This document shows, in pieces, positions 1 to 13,520 of a stretch of 64,000 bases of DNA. The notes beneath the pieces are model-generated. The model was not told where the DNA came from and did not search any database. It was given only the letters and a program-made list of their open reading frames with translations. The stretch is from NCBI GenBank assembly GCA_002270565.1, contig NQMI01000081.1:127748-191747 (forward strand). Direction: 5' to 3'. The DNA comes from Stenocarpella maydis. Taxonomy: Eukaryota; Ascomycota; Sordariomycetes; Diaporthales; Diaporthaceae. Within the stretch, counting starts at the first letter, position 1. The number at the start of each line of letters is the position of its first letter. Both the position numbers and the translations under genes were made by a program.

Positions 1-2
1 CG

Positions 3-746
3 CCCTTCCTGAAGGAGGAAGATGACTTGTGGCCTCCTGCGGACCACCACAACTTCTTCATGCGGTCCAACACCCCCCCGTCTCGCATATCCTCCGAGGT
101 CAGTGCCTGCGTCGGTGCTCTCCGCAGCATCTTCCCTGACGGGACTGACTACCTTCTCGACGGCCTGTACGCCCACCTCATTGCCTACAACTACATGAGC
201 TCTCTCTGCGGCGCCATGCCCCGCCTGCCTAGCAGCCACGGCGACCCCGGCCTGCGTTCCCGGCCATCCCTGAACTTCCCCCCGGGCGTCACCAGTCGTG
301 CAGAGCTGGAGCTCCAGGACGGCGACGACCTCGCCGTCCGCGAGCTCCAGGGCGAGGTCGCTGCCACGCCGTCGACCGCCGTGGTTCCCAAGAAGGCAGC
401 CTCGCTCCTCGGCCTCGGCGCCACGTACATGGGAAAGCCGGTCCGGCCATGCCCCGGCGCGTTGGTCGGGCGCAGGGATAAGCATCGTAAGACCGCCCCC
501 CCTGCAGCGGCCTTCTCCGCCTCACTCGAGTCCGAGACCGCCATGCGCGACCTCCGCGACGCCATCGCAAGCAACATCAGGCGCCTGGTAGACACGGTCA
601 AGCAGTGTTCACCAGCCGCCGCTGGCAGGGGCAGCGACGAGGGCAGCGAGGACGCTGCAGTCCTGGGACAGAACGGCCGGGAGATTGATCCGACCCTGCT
701 GCGCTCACTCTGTGAGGTTGTACGCTGCTACGAAGAGCTTTCATAG
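3..746 (+). CDS. Unknown fungal protein, 3' end only
   Basis: The reading frame is open from the left edge to the TAG at 744-746, giving the last 247 residues of a protein whose start lies outside the window. I do not recognise the family. The segment FPDGTDYLLDGLYAHLIAYNYMS looks like an amphipathic helical region. It is followed by a long Pro/Ala/Arg-rich linker with little predicted order, then a final helix-rich part ending in LLRSLCEVVRCYEELS. No enzyme motif, signal peptide or membrane segment is visible. Codon use is GC-rich at third positions, as in the other genes here, which supports real coding. No intron signal is needed in the visible part. Its stop codon directly adjoins the predicted stop of a doubtful small minus-strand gene (741-1037). 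Confidence 0.6.
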   Translation, partial: PFLKEEDDLWPPADHHNFFMRSNTPPSRISSEVSACVGALRSIFPDGTDYLLDGLYAHLIAYNYMSSLCGAMPRLPSSHGDPGLRSRPSLNFPPGVTSRAELELQDGDDLAVRELQGEVAATPSTAVVPKKAASLLGLGATYMGKPVRPCPGALVGRRDKHRKTAPPAAAFSASLESETAMRDLRDAIASNIRRLVDTVKQCSPAAAGRGSDEGSEDAAVLGQNGREIDPTLLRSLCEVVRCYEELS

Positions 747-1037
747 CGTCAACATCTTCCACTCCCCGGTTTGAACTGCGGGTCCTGTCGCTCGCCACCT
801 GGCCGGCCTGTATTCTTACTCACCTTGCGACAGCCGTTTCTCCAAGTCCTCGACACGAGCAGTCATCTTCTTCCCTGGCGGCCGGACTTTGGAGGCATTC
901 TGTACCAACACATTGCTGTTTTGCCCTTGTATTGTTTCTCCATTTTCTTCTGCAACAGACTCGCCACATCTGGAGCCATCACGCTTGGGCCTGGGTCTAG
1001 CCCCTACCTCCACCCCGATATCATCTTGGAGCTTCAT
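741..1037 (-). CDS. Possible small two-exon protein with coiled-coil end
   Basis: Proposed as complement(join(741..775,824..1037)), 82 residues. The only strong evidence is the donor GTGAGTAAG at 823 directly after a coding-like stretch that ends in RVEDLEKRLSQ, a plausible coiled-coil heptad pattern. Splicing to the CAG at 776-778 keeps frame and adds QTGEWKMLTL before a TGA. The intron would be 48 bases, near the lower limit for such fungi, and I see no good branch-point sequence in it. The predicted stop (741-743) abuts the stop of the upstream plus-strand gene. Function is unknown. It could equally be the first exon of something spliced differently, or not a gene at all. Confidence 0.3.
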
Positions 1038-2735
1038 TGTGCTTCATGGGCAAGTGGCGGATTGGTCAGGCCTCGTCATGACCACAACGATAGAGACCCA
1101 ACAAAACCCTTTCGTTGCTCTTGAGTCACCCTAACTGGCACGATCCCTCAGCACAAGCACAGCTCAGGTCTTGGAAACCCTCGCCCGCGCATCACTTGCT
1201 CGGCCAGAAGCATTTGGCTTGGGGGATCCAACCGCCATGCAACAACGGTGCTGGGAGAGCGAGGCCAGGAGCCCGATGCCTCGGAACCCTTCTCAGAAGA
1301 TCTTTAACTCCTCAACCCAGTTGGCCCAAGTCCCCCCCCGGGATTTTTTTTTTTCCTTTCTTTTGGCGTTCACTTCCAATCATGGCGCACACAACATATT
1401 TACTACACCCAACACAAATCTTCTTCCACACCCGCGCGACGCACGGGTTCAACCCGCTATTCTTTTTCTTCTCTTAGATCTTTTCGACCCTGTGTCACAG
1501 CATTTCTTGATCAATTCCGTACCGAGTACGAGGAAGCCTGCGCCTCTATGGGACTAATAACTCATATTTATGGTTTCCGGGCTTTGGTCTGGCAAGTGGG
1601 ACAACGTTGGGCGGTGGGCTCAGCTTCTCCGACACCGAGTATGAGCATTGACTGTGTGAGCAAGCATTGAAGGCTTGGTGGAATTAGCTGCGCTGGGGGA
1701 GACTCGAAGGTTTCAAAAAGATGTGAGAGTGGCCTGGGGCGTCGGGGATCCGTCGAAATCCGGCGGCACTGTCGTCGACGGACTGCCATCTCGGCGATTT
1801 GGATTGCTGGGTTATCATTCGTGCCTCTCGGGAGGCAAGACAGGCGCCAGTGAGGCTTTCCTACATAAGAAGTTGCCTCACGCAGCCATACAAGAGTCAA
1901 ACACACTTCTTGTCTGCTTGAGAACACTAAAAAGGGGGCAAGACAAGTAGGTTCTTTGGTTGCGTTAAAAAGGACGGTGGACCATGTGGGGAAGTTGAAG
2001 GTTTCCGGGGGGTTATCATACAAGCTGTATCCTGACTAGATAAGCATGATTCTACACAGAGGGGTGTTGGCGCATCCGTTTTCCCTCTGTATTCAAGTGA
2101 AATGCTCGCCTTTCCCGCCCGTCTCTTCTCCCTCCCCTGAGAGCTGGCTCATTTCGGACCGCTCGGACCGCTCAGACCGCCTCTTCGTCTTGCGGTTGCG
2201 CAGCCCATCTGTTCAGAAACGGGGGAGGAGGGAGCACACTTGGGTCGGGAGATGGAAATGCTTCTCTAATTCTTCTTCGTCACCATCGGCTGGCGGGTAC
2301 CTCTTTTGTCATGATAGATACCAAAAATACGAGTGCCAACCAGAAGCCAAGGGTTCTGGTCTGGTCTTGTATTGTGGTCAGATACAATAATAATTTGACC
2401 TTGCAACAATGCCCTACTTGCAGTCGCATATCCCAAGTGCGTGTTGTGCCTATTCTTTTGTGTATGCATCAACCGGCAGCCTCTTGCCTATGGTAAATGC
2501 CCCTGGTCTCACCACTGCCCTTTCTGTCGCTAAGAGGCGGGAGTTTGACCACCAGAGAATGAAAGGGAGTCGTCAATTGCTTTTGTATTCTACTCCCCTT
2601 GGGTCCCGGTACAACACATTCTACCCTACGCTGGGTGCTTTTATAATCTAGCATCAAAAGCTTTCATCAATCATCTATGCTCCACTTGCGAATCCGGATG
2701 CCGACTTTCCGTCATGATTGGCACGAGAATCATCA
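1038..2735. other. Intergenic, no supported gene
   Basis: This stretch holds only short random-looking frames, pyrimidine-rich tracts (for example around 1340-1370) and no recognisable protein motif, tRNA or repeat. It probably contains the promoter of the doubtful small gene at 741-1037 and the 3' flank of the membrane-protein gene that ends at 2736. Confidence 0.5.
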
Positions 2736-4132
2736 CTATCGGCCCCTCGAAGCAACAACTTCCAACACGCCAAGGCGAGTGTCGACTTGGACGCGATAAT
2801 CTTTCCCATCCGGTGAGTGCCGCCTCACCGGGCCTTCGCCCCTCTCCAGGGAGTTCTCAGAGCTCTTGAGGCTGCTCATGTCGCTGTTTACCGCCCACGA
2901 CTCGGTCGTCTCCTGCCGCCTCGCCTGAGACTGGTGGCCGCCGTCGCCATTCGGAACGCCGCCATCAGAAGGATTACCATGCCCGTCACTGCCGCTGCTG
3001 GCAGCACCCGACAACCGACCGCCGGCGTGCGTGCGCCGTGCGTGGCTGTCCTCGGGCGAGGGCGCGACGACCTTTCCGCCGTTGCGAATGCCCTTGACGG
3101 CCGCATTGCTCAAGGCCAGCAGGCCACCGCTGATGAGAAGCAGCACGAGCATAATCAGGTTGCCCGCCTGGGTTGCGTTCCCGCTGCAGGCGGCAACAAG
3201 GTAGACCAGGACCTTGGCTATGGCCTCGAGGTAGCCCTCGGCGTAAGTCTTTGGCCGGAGCCAGACGGTGGTGGTGAGGGCCTGGAGGTCGCTCGAGAGC
3301 CCGCGCAGGATGACGGTCGTGACCGGGTTGATGTTGATAGTGTATTGCGTGATGCGCGCCACGCCTGCTTCCGGGTGGAGGGGACGCGAGAAGGGTGGAG
3401 GAAGTAATTTTGGTTTGGGGCGGGAGCGCTGCTTGATGACGAATATGTTCAAGATGCGCGAAAACATCAAAGCAGCGATGAAAGCAAGCGCCCACCCTGT
3501 TTCGTGATCAGCACAGAGCCGTATCAGGTAATGGGATGCTCCTCGGTAGAGAGAAAGGGGCGCCCACAATCTCCTACCAGTATAATCAACGCGATAGCCA
3601 CGCAGGTAAGTATTGGGCTGGTCAGGTACAGCACGTGTGCAGTCCAACCTAGTTCAGGCAGGGCAGCGCAGCCACCGCCACCGCCCCAACCACCGGGATA
3701 CACGGATGCCCTCTGGCCACCACGGGCGGCTCTTCCCTTGCGCCACGATGGCGACCTGATGGGCATCTCGCCGACGTCCAATACGACCGTCTCGCCCTCC
3801 TTGGCGGCGCGCAGAACATAATTTACGACCGCCTGGTTGACGATCTGATGGGAGGTCGGCTTGCCGTCAGGCTGCATCTCAATAGCAGCCAGGGTCTTGG
3901 CGCCACCATGGGCGACCTCGTCGGCCGCCTGCTGGTAGTGCAGGCCCGGGGCGAGGAGGAGGCTGTCGAACCACGAGGAGCCACCGCGGAGAGATGTCCG
4001 CTGGGCGACGGTGTTGAGGTCGGCCAGTACTAGGAGCCCTGCGGCGGAGAGGGAGAAGTTGGGGATGGGGGTGTTGGTCCAGCCGGGAATGAGGGCGTGG
4101 AGGGTGGTTGTGGTCGGGGTGGTGTAGGTCAT
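2736..4132 (-). CDS. Unknown multi-pass membrane protein
   Basis: I read this as complement(join(2736..3496,3568..4132)), 441 residues. The intron of 71 bases has the less common donor GTGGGC at 3567 and a CTGAT branch-like sequence before the acceptor ACAG. Splicing there joins two hydrophobic stretches as ILVGD-WWALAFIAALMFSRILN, a typical run for this kind of fungal membrane protein, so I trust it over the nearby GTAGGA donor, which breaks frame. Hydrophobic segments lie at roughly residues 168-187, 192-208 and 280-310. Residues 20-140 are a soluble N-terminal part, and the C-terminal 110 residues are polar, Ser/Gly/Asp-rich and probably disordered. No catalytic motif is seen and the function is unknown. 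It is transcribed divergently from the mitochondrial TPR-like gene at 4965. Confidence 0.7.
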
Positions 4133-4964
4133 GATGGGTAGTGATGGTAGTGGTGATGGAGGTGATGGTGGTGTGGGTGGTGTGGGCGTGGTGGCGGCTT
4201 CCTCACTGGCAGAGGCAGACTCGCACCAGGAGGATCTACCACATGTACCAGCGCCTATCTATCTGTCGGTGGGAGAAGGACTGTGGCTGCCGTCAAGAGG
4301 GAGCAAGTCCGTATTGAATGTATGTGGGAGGAAGGCCAAAAGGTCAGGCAGCATATGGTCAGGCACACGACGAGCAGGCGACGGCCTGACAGCAGGCTGC
4401 AGCTCATATTTGGCTGGCTGGTGACATGGCAGCCGACAGACAAGATAGCTATCTGATAGAGGTGGGAAAGGGGGCGAGGGTGCGAGGATGTGAGAAGGGG
4501 ATGCGAGGTCAGGCGACGAATGAGACGTGCTGCTGGTACACCACATGATAGGCACGCGGGGGACCGAGACTGACTGTCCAAGTACTCCGTACTCTGTACA
4601 TTACACAGGCAAGGCCCGGGGGTTTATTTGTAGACTACATGCCTGCCTCATTTTAGGCACATGGCAGCCCTGTACAACATCGGGTTGGTTGGCAAGGTGA
4701 TAGATCGGATTTCACCTTTTCCCCACCACCTCGACCCTTGTCAGTACCTACTTACACCAAGTACTTGAGTAGGTACTTAAGTAGGTATCCTGGGTGGGGT
4801 TCTCCCGACTTACACCAGACGCAGCTGCAGGTTGCAGGTTGGAGGTGTGGGGCAAGGTGGCCCTGCTTACCAAACCCAAACGACCTCAGGCCGGTCGAGC
4901 TCTCTCCTCCAGCTCCGGCCGCCCATGTCAGATCGCGTCCACCAACATCGAGAACTCCTCCAGC
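4133..4964. promoter_or_regulatory. Divergent intergenic region
   Basis: These 832 bases lie between two genes transcribed away from each other, so they should carry both promoters. Two features stand out: one TACTCCGTA motif at 4583-4591, and an inverted repeat formed by AGTACCTACT (4743-4752) and AGTAGGTACT (4768-4777). The region just upstream of 4132 has a run of imperfect GGTGGTGATGG-like repeats. No factor-binding site can be assigned with confidence. Confidence 0.45.
4743..4787. repeat. Inverted repeat in a promoter
   Basis: AGTACCTACT at 4743-4752 is the exact reverse complement of AGTAGGTACT at 4768-4777, with 15 bases between, and a second partial arm (AAGTAGGTA) follows at 4779-4787. 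A similar but shorter pair (AAGTACC at 14410-14416, GGTACTT at 14424-14430) occurs upstream of the synaptobrevin gene. Confidence 0.6.
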
Positions 4965-6653
4965 ATGCGACCCCGTCTTCTCCGGCGGTTCCTCCGCCAG
5001 CTCAAGACGCCCCAAGAAACACGCACCTTCACCCACAGCTCGCCCTCGCCCGCCCTCTACAATGCCCGCCCACAACTTCCCTTCCTCTCCATCCCCTCTC
5101 GCTTCCCCCGCCAACAATGGCGCTACCTCACCACCGAGCGCAAGGTCTGGCTGCGGCGCGAGGCCATCCTCGGCATAAAGTACACCGCATACCTCTGGGC
5201 AATCGTGGCCTGCATGGCCAGTGCCGCCTTCGCCGTCCAGCAGGAGTTCCTCGAGCGCCAGTTCCCAACCCCACACGAGTGGTCATTCCACACCAGGATG
5301 CTCAAGAGGGGCGCAGAGTCGGAGAAGAGCCGGTCCGACGTCGTCATGGAGAACTGGGCCCTCATAAGCCAGATGTTGAAGGACGTCATCGCAAGGCTTG
5401 AGGATCCGAAAGGCGACGGCAGAGGGCTCAAGGACAAGGGCCCACAGAGCCCCGCCGGCACAAAGGACGTCTCCGCCATGCCCGAGGCTTGGAGGCGAGG
5501 ATATTACGAAGCACTGCTGACCTATGCGAGGGCGTCCGAGCACGTCGAAGGCTGGGTGCTCGACAAGACAAGAAAGACCGTCTTCCCGCCCGACGTCGTC
5601 AAGGGCCCCTCCAACCCTTTCCCCAAACCGATACCTCCGGGGGCCAAGTCTTCCCCTCGCGAAGAAGACTGCGTGCCAGCGGGCTTCCCCAGCCCAGACG
5701 AGTGCTATCTGAAGCTGCTGTCCACCGAGGGGTTCACGTCGAGACAGCGCATGGATGCGGCGCTGGCGTACGCGAACTGGCTCGAGAACAAAGGTGTGCT
5801 TGGGCCTGCCGGCATCATGTATGGCGACGCGGTGAACCTGGCAATCGAGGAGATATACACTCCCGGCGCACCGCCGCTTATCGATCCCAAAACAGGTGTC
5901 CTGAGCGACATGGCTGACCGGAAACCGTCGGCGAACCTGCTCACTTCCTTGACCGCACTAGCGACTTACAAGGCTCGCCATGAGGATCCGTCCGCAGCCC
6001 TCCCCATCCTCGTTTCCATACTCAGGGCACGGCGATCACTACCCAGTGAGCCACCTCAGAAGAGCCGCAATGAGCAACTCGCCGCTCTCAATGACGACCA
6101 CAAGAAGAGCGGTCCCTTGCAGACGCTGCTCAGCCCTTTCCAACCCCCACCATATCCTCCGCCGCCGCCCGACGGGACCTCACCCCCCCTCCGGGACAGC
6201 AAGGAGCTCTGTGAGGAAGCTGCCCTGGACCTGCACATTGGCGAGATCATCTATGTCCTGAAAGCCTCGGCCCGCGAAGATGGCCTGGCCTGGACACGCG
6301 AAGGTGTCGACCTAGCCGAGGAGGAACTGCACAAGCTCCTACAGGACCATAGGGACAACCGGGAAGCCAAGAAGGCGTGCCGCGAGTGTTTAGCCTCCGG
6401 TCTGCAAAATTGGGCCTCCATGGTGAGCCGCATGGTCCAGGAGGAAGAGGCTGCTAGGGCAAAGGGCGAGACCAAGAAGTCGTCGTCGGGCTGGCTCGGC
6501 CTGTGGTCCGGCGGAAACGTCGCCGAGGAAGCTGGCGGGAGGTGGGCTGCTGAAGAGAAGGTGGTGATTGAGAGGACTGCTCGGGCGCAACAGATCCTTG
6601 AGGATCTCGAGAAGCCCAATGCCGGCTTGATGACCTCGTTTCTGAGAGCTTAG
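4965..6653 (+). CDS. Mitochondrial TPR-like protein, Mgr3-like i-AAA adaptor
   Basis: A single exon of 562 residues. I start at ATG 4965 rather than 4794 because the product then opens with MRPRLLRRFLRQL, an arginine-rich amphipathic mitochondrial presequence, and the 57 residues before it look like translated leader. The single hydrophobic segment YTAYLWAIVACMASAAFAV (about residues 69-87) suits an inner-membrane anchor. The rest is soluble and helical, with TPR-like pairs around YYEALLTYARASEHVEGWVL, RMDAALAYANWLENKGVLGP and LTALATYKARHEDPSAALPI. Known yeast Mgr3 has the same plan: a presequence, one membrane segment and TPR-like repeats that deliver substrates to the Yme1 protease. The assignment rests on architecture and remembered similarity, not on a search. 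Related fungal proteins may carry the misleading name 'MFS maltose permease', which this sequence does not support. Confidence 0.65.
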   Translation: MRPRLLRRFLRQLKTPQETRTFTHSSPSPALYNARPQLPFLSIPSRFPRQQWRYLTTERKVWLRREAILGIKYTAYLWAIVACMASAAFAVQQEFLERQFPTPHEWSFHTRMLKRGAESEKSRSDVVMENWALISQMLKDVIARLEDPKGDGRGLKDKGPQSPAGTKDVSAMPEAWRRGYYEALLTYARASEHVEGWVLDKTRKTVFPPDVVKGPSNPFPKPIPPGAKSSPREEDCVPAGFPSPDECYLKLLSTEGFTSRQRMDAALAYANWLENKGVLGPAGIMYGDAVNLAIEEIYTPGAPPLIDPKTGVLSDMADRKPSANLLTSLTALATYKARHEDPSAALPILVSILRARRSLPSEPPQKSRNEQLAALNDDHKKSGPLQTLLSPFQPPPYPPPPPDGTSPPLRDSKELCEEAALDLHIGEIIYVLKASAREDGLAWTREGVDLAEEELHKLLQDHRDNREAKKACRECLASGLQNWASMVSRMVQEEEAARAKGETKKSSSGWLGLWSGGNVAEEAGGRWAAEEKVVIERTARAQQILEDLEKPNAGLMTSFLRA

Positions 6654-10268
<3,615 letters not shown>

Positions 10269-10658
10269 CTATGGAGATGCTTCTAGGGCAAAGAATTCTC
10301 GAGTTAGCCGGGGGGAAGGCAAACAGGGAGGGTGTCTGTGGTAACAGCAGGCTGGCGGCAAGTCAGTTGGGCTCCGTAGCAGGTGGCGGCAACAGGAGAC
10401 GCAAAGCATCCCGGCTCTGGGAGTGTGGAATTGTATCTAGCGGGGGAGGAGGCATGGGATCTGCCACCAGACTCCTCCGTCTGGAACAGTGAGGTCTCGC
10501 GGGACACAGTCGATCGAGCTGGACCAATAATACACACATATGTAATTGCTTTAGACGGCCGCCTCATGCTGCCGGACCTGCGTAGCGAATTGCCCCTGGC
10601 TTGATGTCGCAGCCATGAAAATCATGGCGCCAAGTTGGAGGCGTGGAGGGCTGGTTTT

Positions 10659-10687
10659 TGACTCACGATATCTCCCGTTCTGACTCA
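10659..10687. promoter_or_regulatory. Two TGACTCA boxes (CPC1/Gcn4-type)
   Basis: TGACTCA occurs exactly at 10659-10665 and again at 10681-10687, starts 22 bases apart or about two helical turns, roughly 400-430 bases before the ARG5,6 start codon. TGACTCA is the established site of Gcn4 in yeast and CPC1 in Neurospora, the activators of amino-acid genes under starvation. Chance alone predicts about eight such 7-mers in a 64 kb window, but two this close and upstream of an arginine gene are unlikely to be random. Confidence 0.65.
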
Positions 10688-10977
10688 AATGCGCAGGCCA
10701 CGAAACCCAATTGAGAAGCAGGAAATTGCCTTCTCACCCGGTCAACATCGGAGGAGAGAGTCAGTCAGCTACGGAGCGGAGGGTGTCTAACGCGAGAGCG
10801 AGGGAAGGACGCAGAGAAAAGAGAGTTGGGGAGGGGAGAAGACGGGGCGGTGCGTATTGTGTCTCAGTCTGCCATGTAGAATCTAGATATGCGCTGTGTG
10901 ATGCGTGGGGCTGGGGTATGATCTGGGTAAGCTCCGTCCGGCCCAGGCTCCACCACCCAAAAATTGCAAAGTTGCGT

Positions 10978-10997
10978 GGGGGGGGGGGGGGGGGGGG
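10978..10997. repeat. Run of 20 Gs
   Basis: Twenty consecutive Gs, followed after a short gap by C-rich runs. The tract could form a G-quadruplex, or the exact length could be a sequencing artefact. Confidence 0.9.
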
Positions 10998-12602
10998 CGC
11001 CTTCCCCCCCCTCCCCAGGGCCCCAAGACAGAAACGCCGAAGCCGCTCCCTCGCACGACCGAGCCAGTCCTTCTTCGGCCGGCCAGCCTCGCAAACGTTT
11101 TTACCCTGCAAGCTCATGATTGGGTGCTCGCCCACGCCTCCCCCACCGGGCGAAGCCCATCAGGTTTCCGGCATGTGAGTACGTCTGTACCGCGCAGTAT
11201 TAGCCTTGCATTGAGAGATTTTCATGCTGCCAGCAAGAGTGCGTGCAGGATCGTCGACGACCTGCAGAGGGTCAGCGTCGCCTTCTCCATCAAAGGCCTC
11301 ACTCCCTCATTCCGGAACCTTGGCACCGTGGGGCATGGGTATGAGAGCCTATCCCGGTCCAAACTTATCAGATGCCCCTCCTGATCCACCCTCTCCGCTT
11401 GGCTCTCACGCCTCTCGTCGAGGGGAGACACCCGGCACGACCGGTGGCCGAGGTCTGGGGCGCGCGAATGTTTTTATCAGATGCCCCCGGTGTGGGTGAT
11501 GGTTCCACTCCACTCAAGGTCGCTGGCTCCAGTCATTGGTGTCATAAACGCGAGAGACCTCGGCCCTCACGGGCATGACGTGATCGAAAATGGGCCTCTG
11601 AGGCACGGGGTACATCACTTCCAGGTTTCTCGTGTATAGAGCCAGCCTCCAGCGGCCACTCTCCCTGTTTAGATGGGAGGTCCATGTGTAGTATGGAGCG
11701 GTCAGTTGCTCTCGAATCTTTTCTGGCATGGCCGGCGATGGCCCTCCATGCATGTCTCTACTTTAGGATGATATAATTGTTGCTCTACGGACACGAGTCC
11801 GAGTCAAGAGTTTATGGCCGACATTCTCCAGCAAGGTAAAGAAGCTAAGTCGAGACCTATCATGTCCACTCGATACTCAGGTGTCCGGTAGGGGTCCAAG
11901 GTACCTCCCCGCCGCCTGCTCGTGGTATGTACAAGGCAGATGTGGACTCAGACGCGAGGGGCCTGGCCTGGGGTTCCACTATATCCTGTACCTGTCTTGT
12001 CACTCGATCAGATCAAGCCTCGTGTTCCTGTGTTCCTGTGCTGTAAGTTGTGCGCACACATTTCGTACCCGCCTTGGCTGGTCCGCGGTTGGGGGTCCGG
12101 TGCACGACGAGGGCTCATTTGTCACATGGCTAGGGGGAAAGGGGGTTCAAGGCATGTCATGAATGTCTCCATAAGGTGGTTTGCAAAAAAAAGTCATTTG
12201 CCGTTCCATCATATACAGTCCTGCATTAAAAGGTGCTTGCATCGTTCCCAGCCTAGTAGCAGCGCTCTGGGAGATTCAAAACCAATGCGGTGCCGTGGCA
12301 TGAGAGGCCCGAAGCGGGATCACGCGGCAGGACTGCTCTTCCGTCTTTGGTCATAAGCGAGACGTGAGTTTGGGTTCATCAAAAGAGACCGGTCGAAATC
12401 AAAAGCTAGAAAACTCCACCCTTGCTAGGTAACTCGAGGGCTCGCACGCCTGCCGGCCAGCCATTTCCCTTCGTCCAAGTCCACGTGAGGATGCGGCCCG
12501 AAGCCTGCGAGATGGACAGTCGTGTAATCGATCATTTGCTTAGTCGTGTTCATTCCGTAGTGGCGCCATGATAGCTTGCGTCTCCAGCCCCTTGCCGACC
12601 AC

Positions 12603-13520
12603 TTATTTCTTGGTTTGGGTGACCACGACTGTTAGGACAATCAGTAAATTTACATCACCAGAATAGACAGCCGGCCTAGGGGATGTTATCAGACTTACTC
12701 GGTACGATGATGAGCAGGAGCAGGATAACAACGCCTGCAATCAAGCACATGCGCATCTTCATATCCTTCCACCACATCTGCTTCCGCACCCTGTTGGCGC
12801 CGCGGCGGAAGCCATGGGCCTGGTTGGCCAGGTTGTCGGTCTTGGTCTGCAGGTGGTCCAAGTTCTCACCGCGCTCCCTGACCTTCTGAATGTTATCGTG
12901 CATGACATTGACGGTGTCGTCGATTTCCTGCAAAATGGTCATGCGTCAGTCGCCTGGTCCAAACCGAAAAAAAATACAACATGGTTGCATCGATCTTCAA
13001 TGACGGCTGGCCTGGTAGCAGGCTCTGTTCTCCAAATACATGCGAGGCAGACGGAGGTTTTGGGTGCTGGTGGCGTAGAGGTCGCGCGTGTTGTTCCTTC
13101 GGTTCGGGCGACGGCTCTTGTCTTGGCACGCTCTGGGCGTCTGAAGCGACAGTGTGTCGGCCCTTGTCGGCTCTCTCTGACCGCTGGCGGAAGAGTTGGC
13201 ACTGGATGTCGAGAAAATGGGTGGCCGCATTTTGAAGAGGCGAGCTTCTCGTGACGATTTGGATTACCGCGCTTCTCGATCGTGCTGCCGACGGTGGCGA
13301 TGCCGACGATGCATTCGCGCAGACTCTAACGTCGCTGCAAGTCGACCGGGCCGAGAGGACGGCTACGGGTGCGGAGCCATCGCAATCTGGGGAGCTCCTG
13401 GCCAAATGAAATGCATGATGATAAGCAAAAGTGACTTACGGCTTGCAGAGCTTGCGTCCTCCTGTCTCCGCCGCGTCCCTGTCGCGGGTCGGGGTCGTAT
13501 GGGGAGTGGTTGTCGGCCAT
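12603..13520 (-). CDS. snc1: Synaptobrevin / VAMP exocytic v-SNARE (Snc-type)
   Basis: CDS complement(join(12603..12628,12699..12927,13440..13520)), 111 residues. This R-SNARE sits on secretory vesicles and pairs with plasma-membrane syntaxin and SNAP-25-type partners to drive fusion; in hyphae it serves tip growth. The first exon encodes a short Pro/Gly-rich head ending RTQALQA. It is separated by an unusually long intron (512 bases, GTAAGT donor at 13439) from the SNARE helix starting [16 protein letters not shown]. Residues 66-85 ([20 protein letters not shown]) match the strongly conserved membrane-proximal part of Snc proteins. A C-terminal anchor [17 protein letters not shown] follows. 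The third exon is only 26 bases: without splicing the protein would end in SKSDNIP, while with it the ending IVPIVVTQTKK resembles known Snc tails. Length is normal for the family. Confidence 0.93.
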
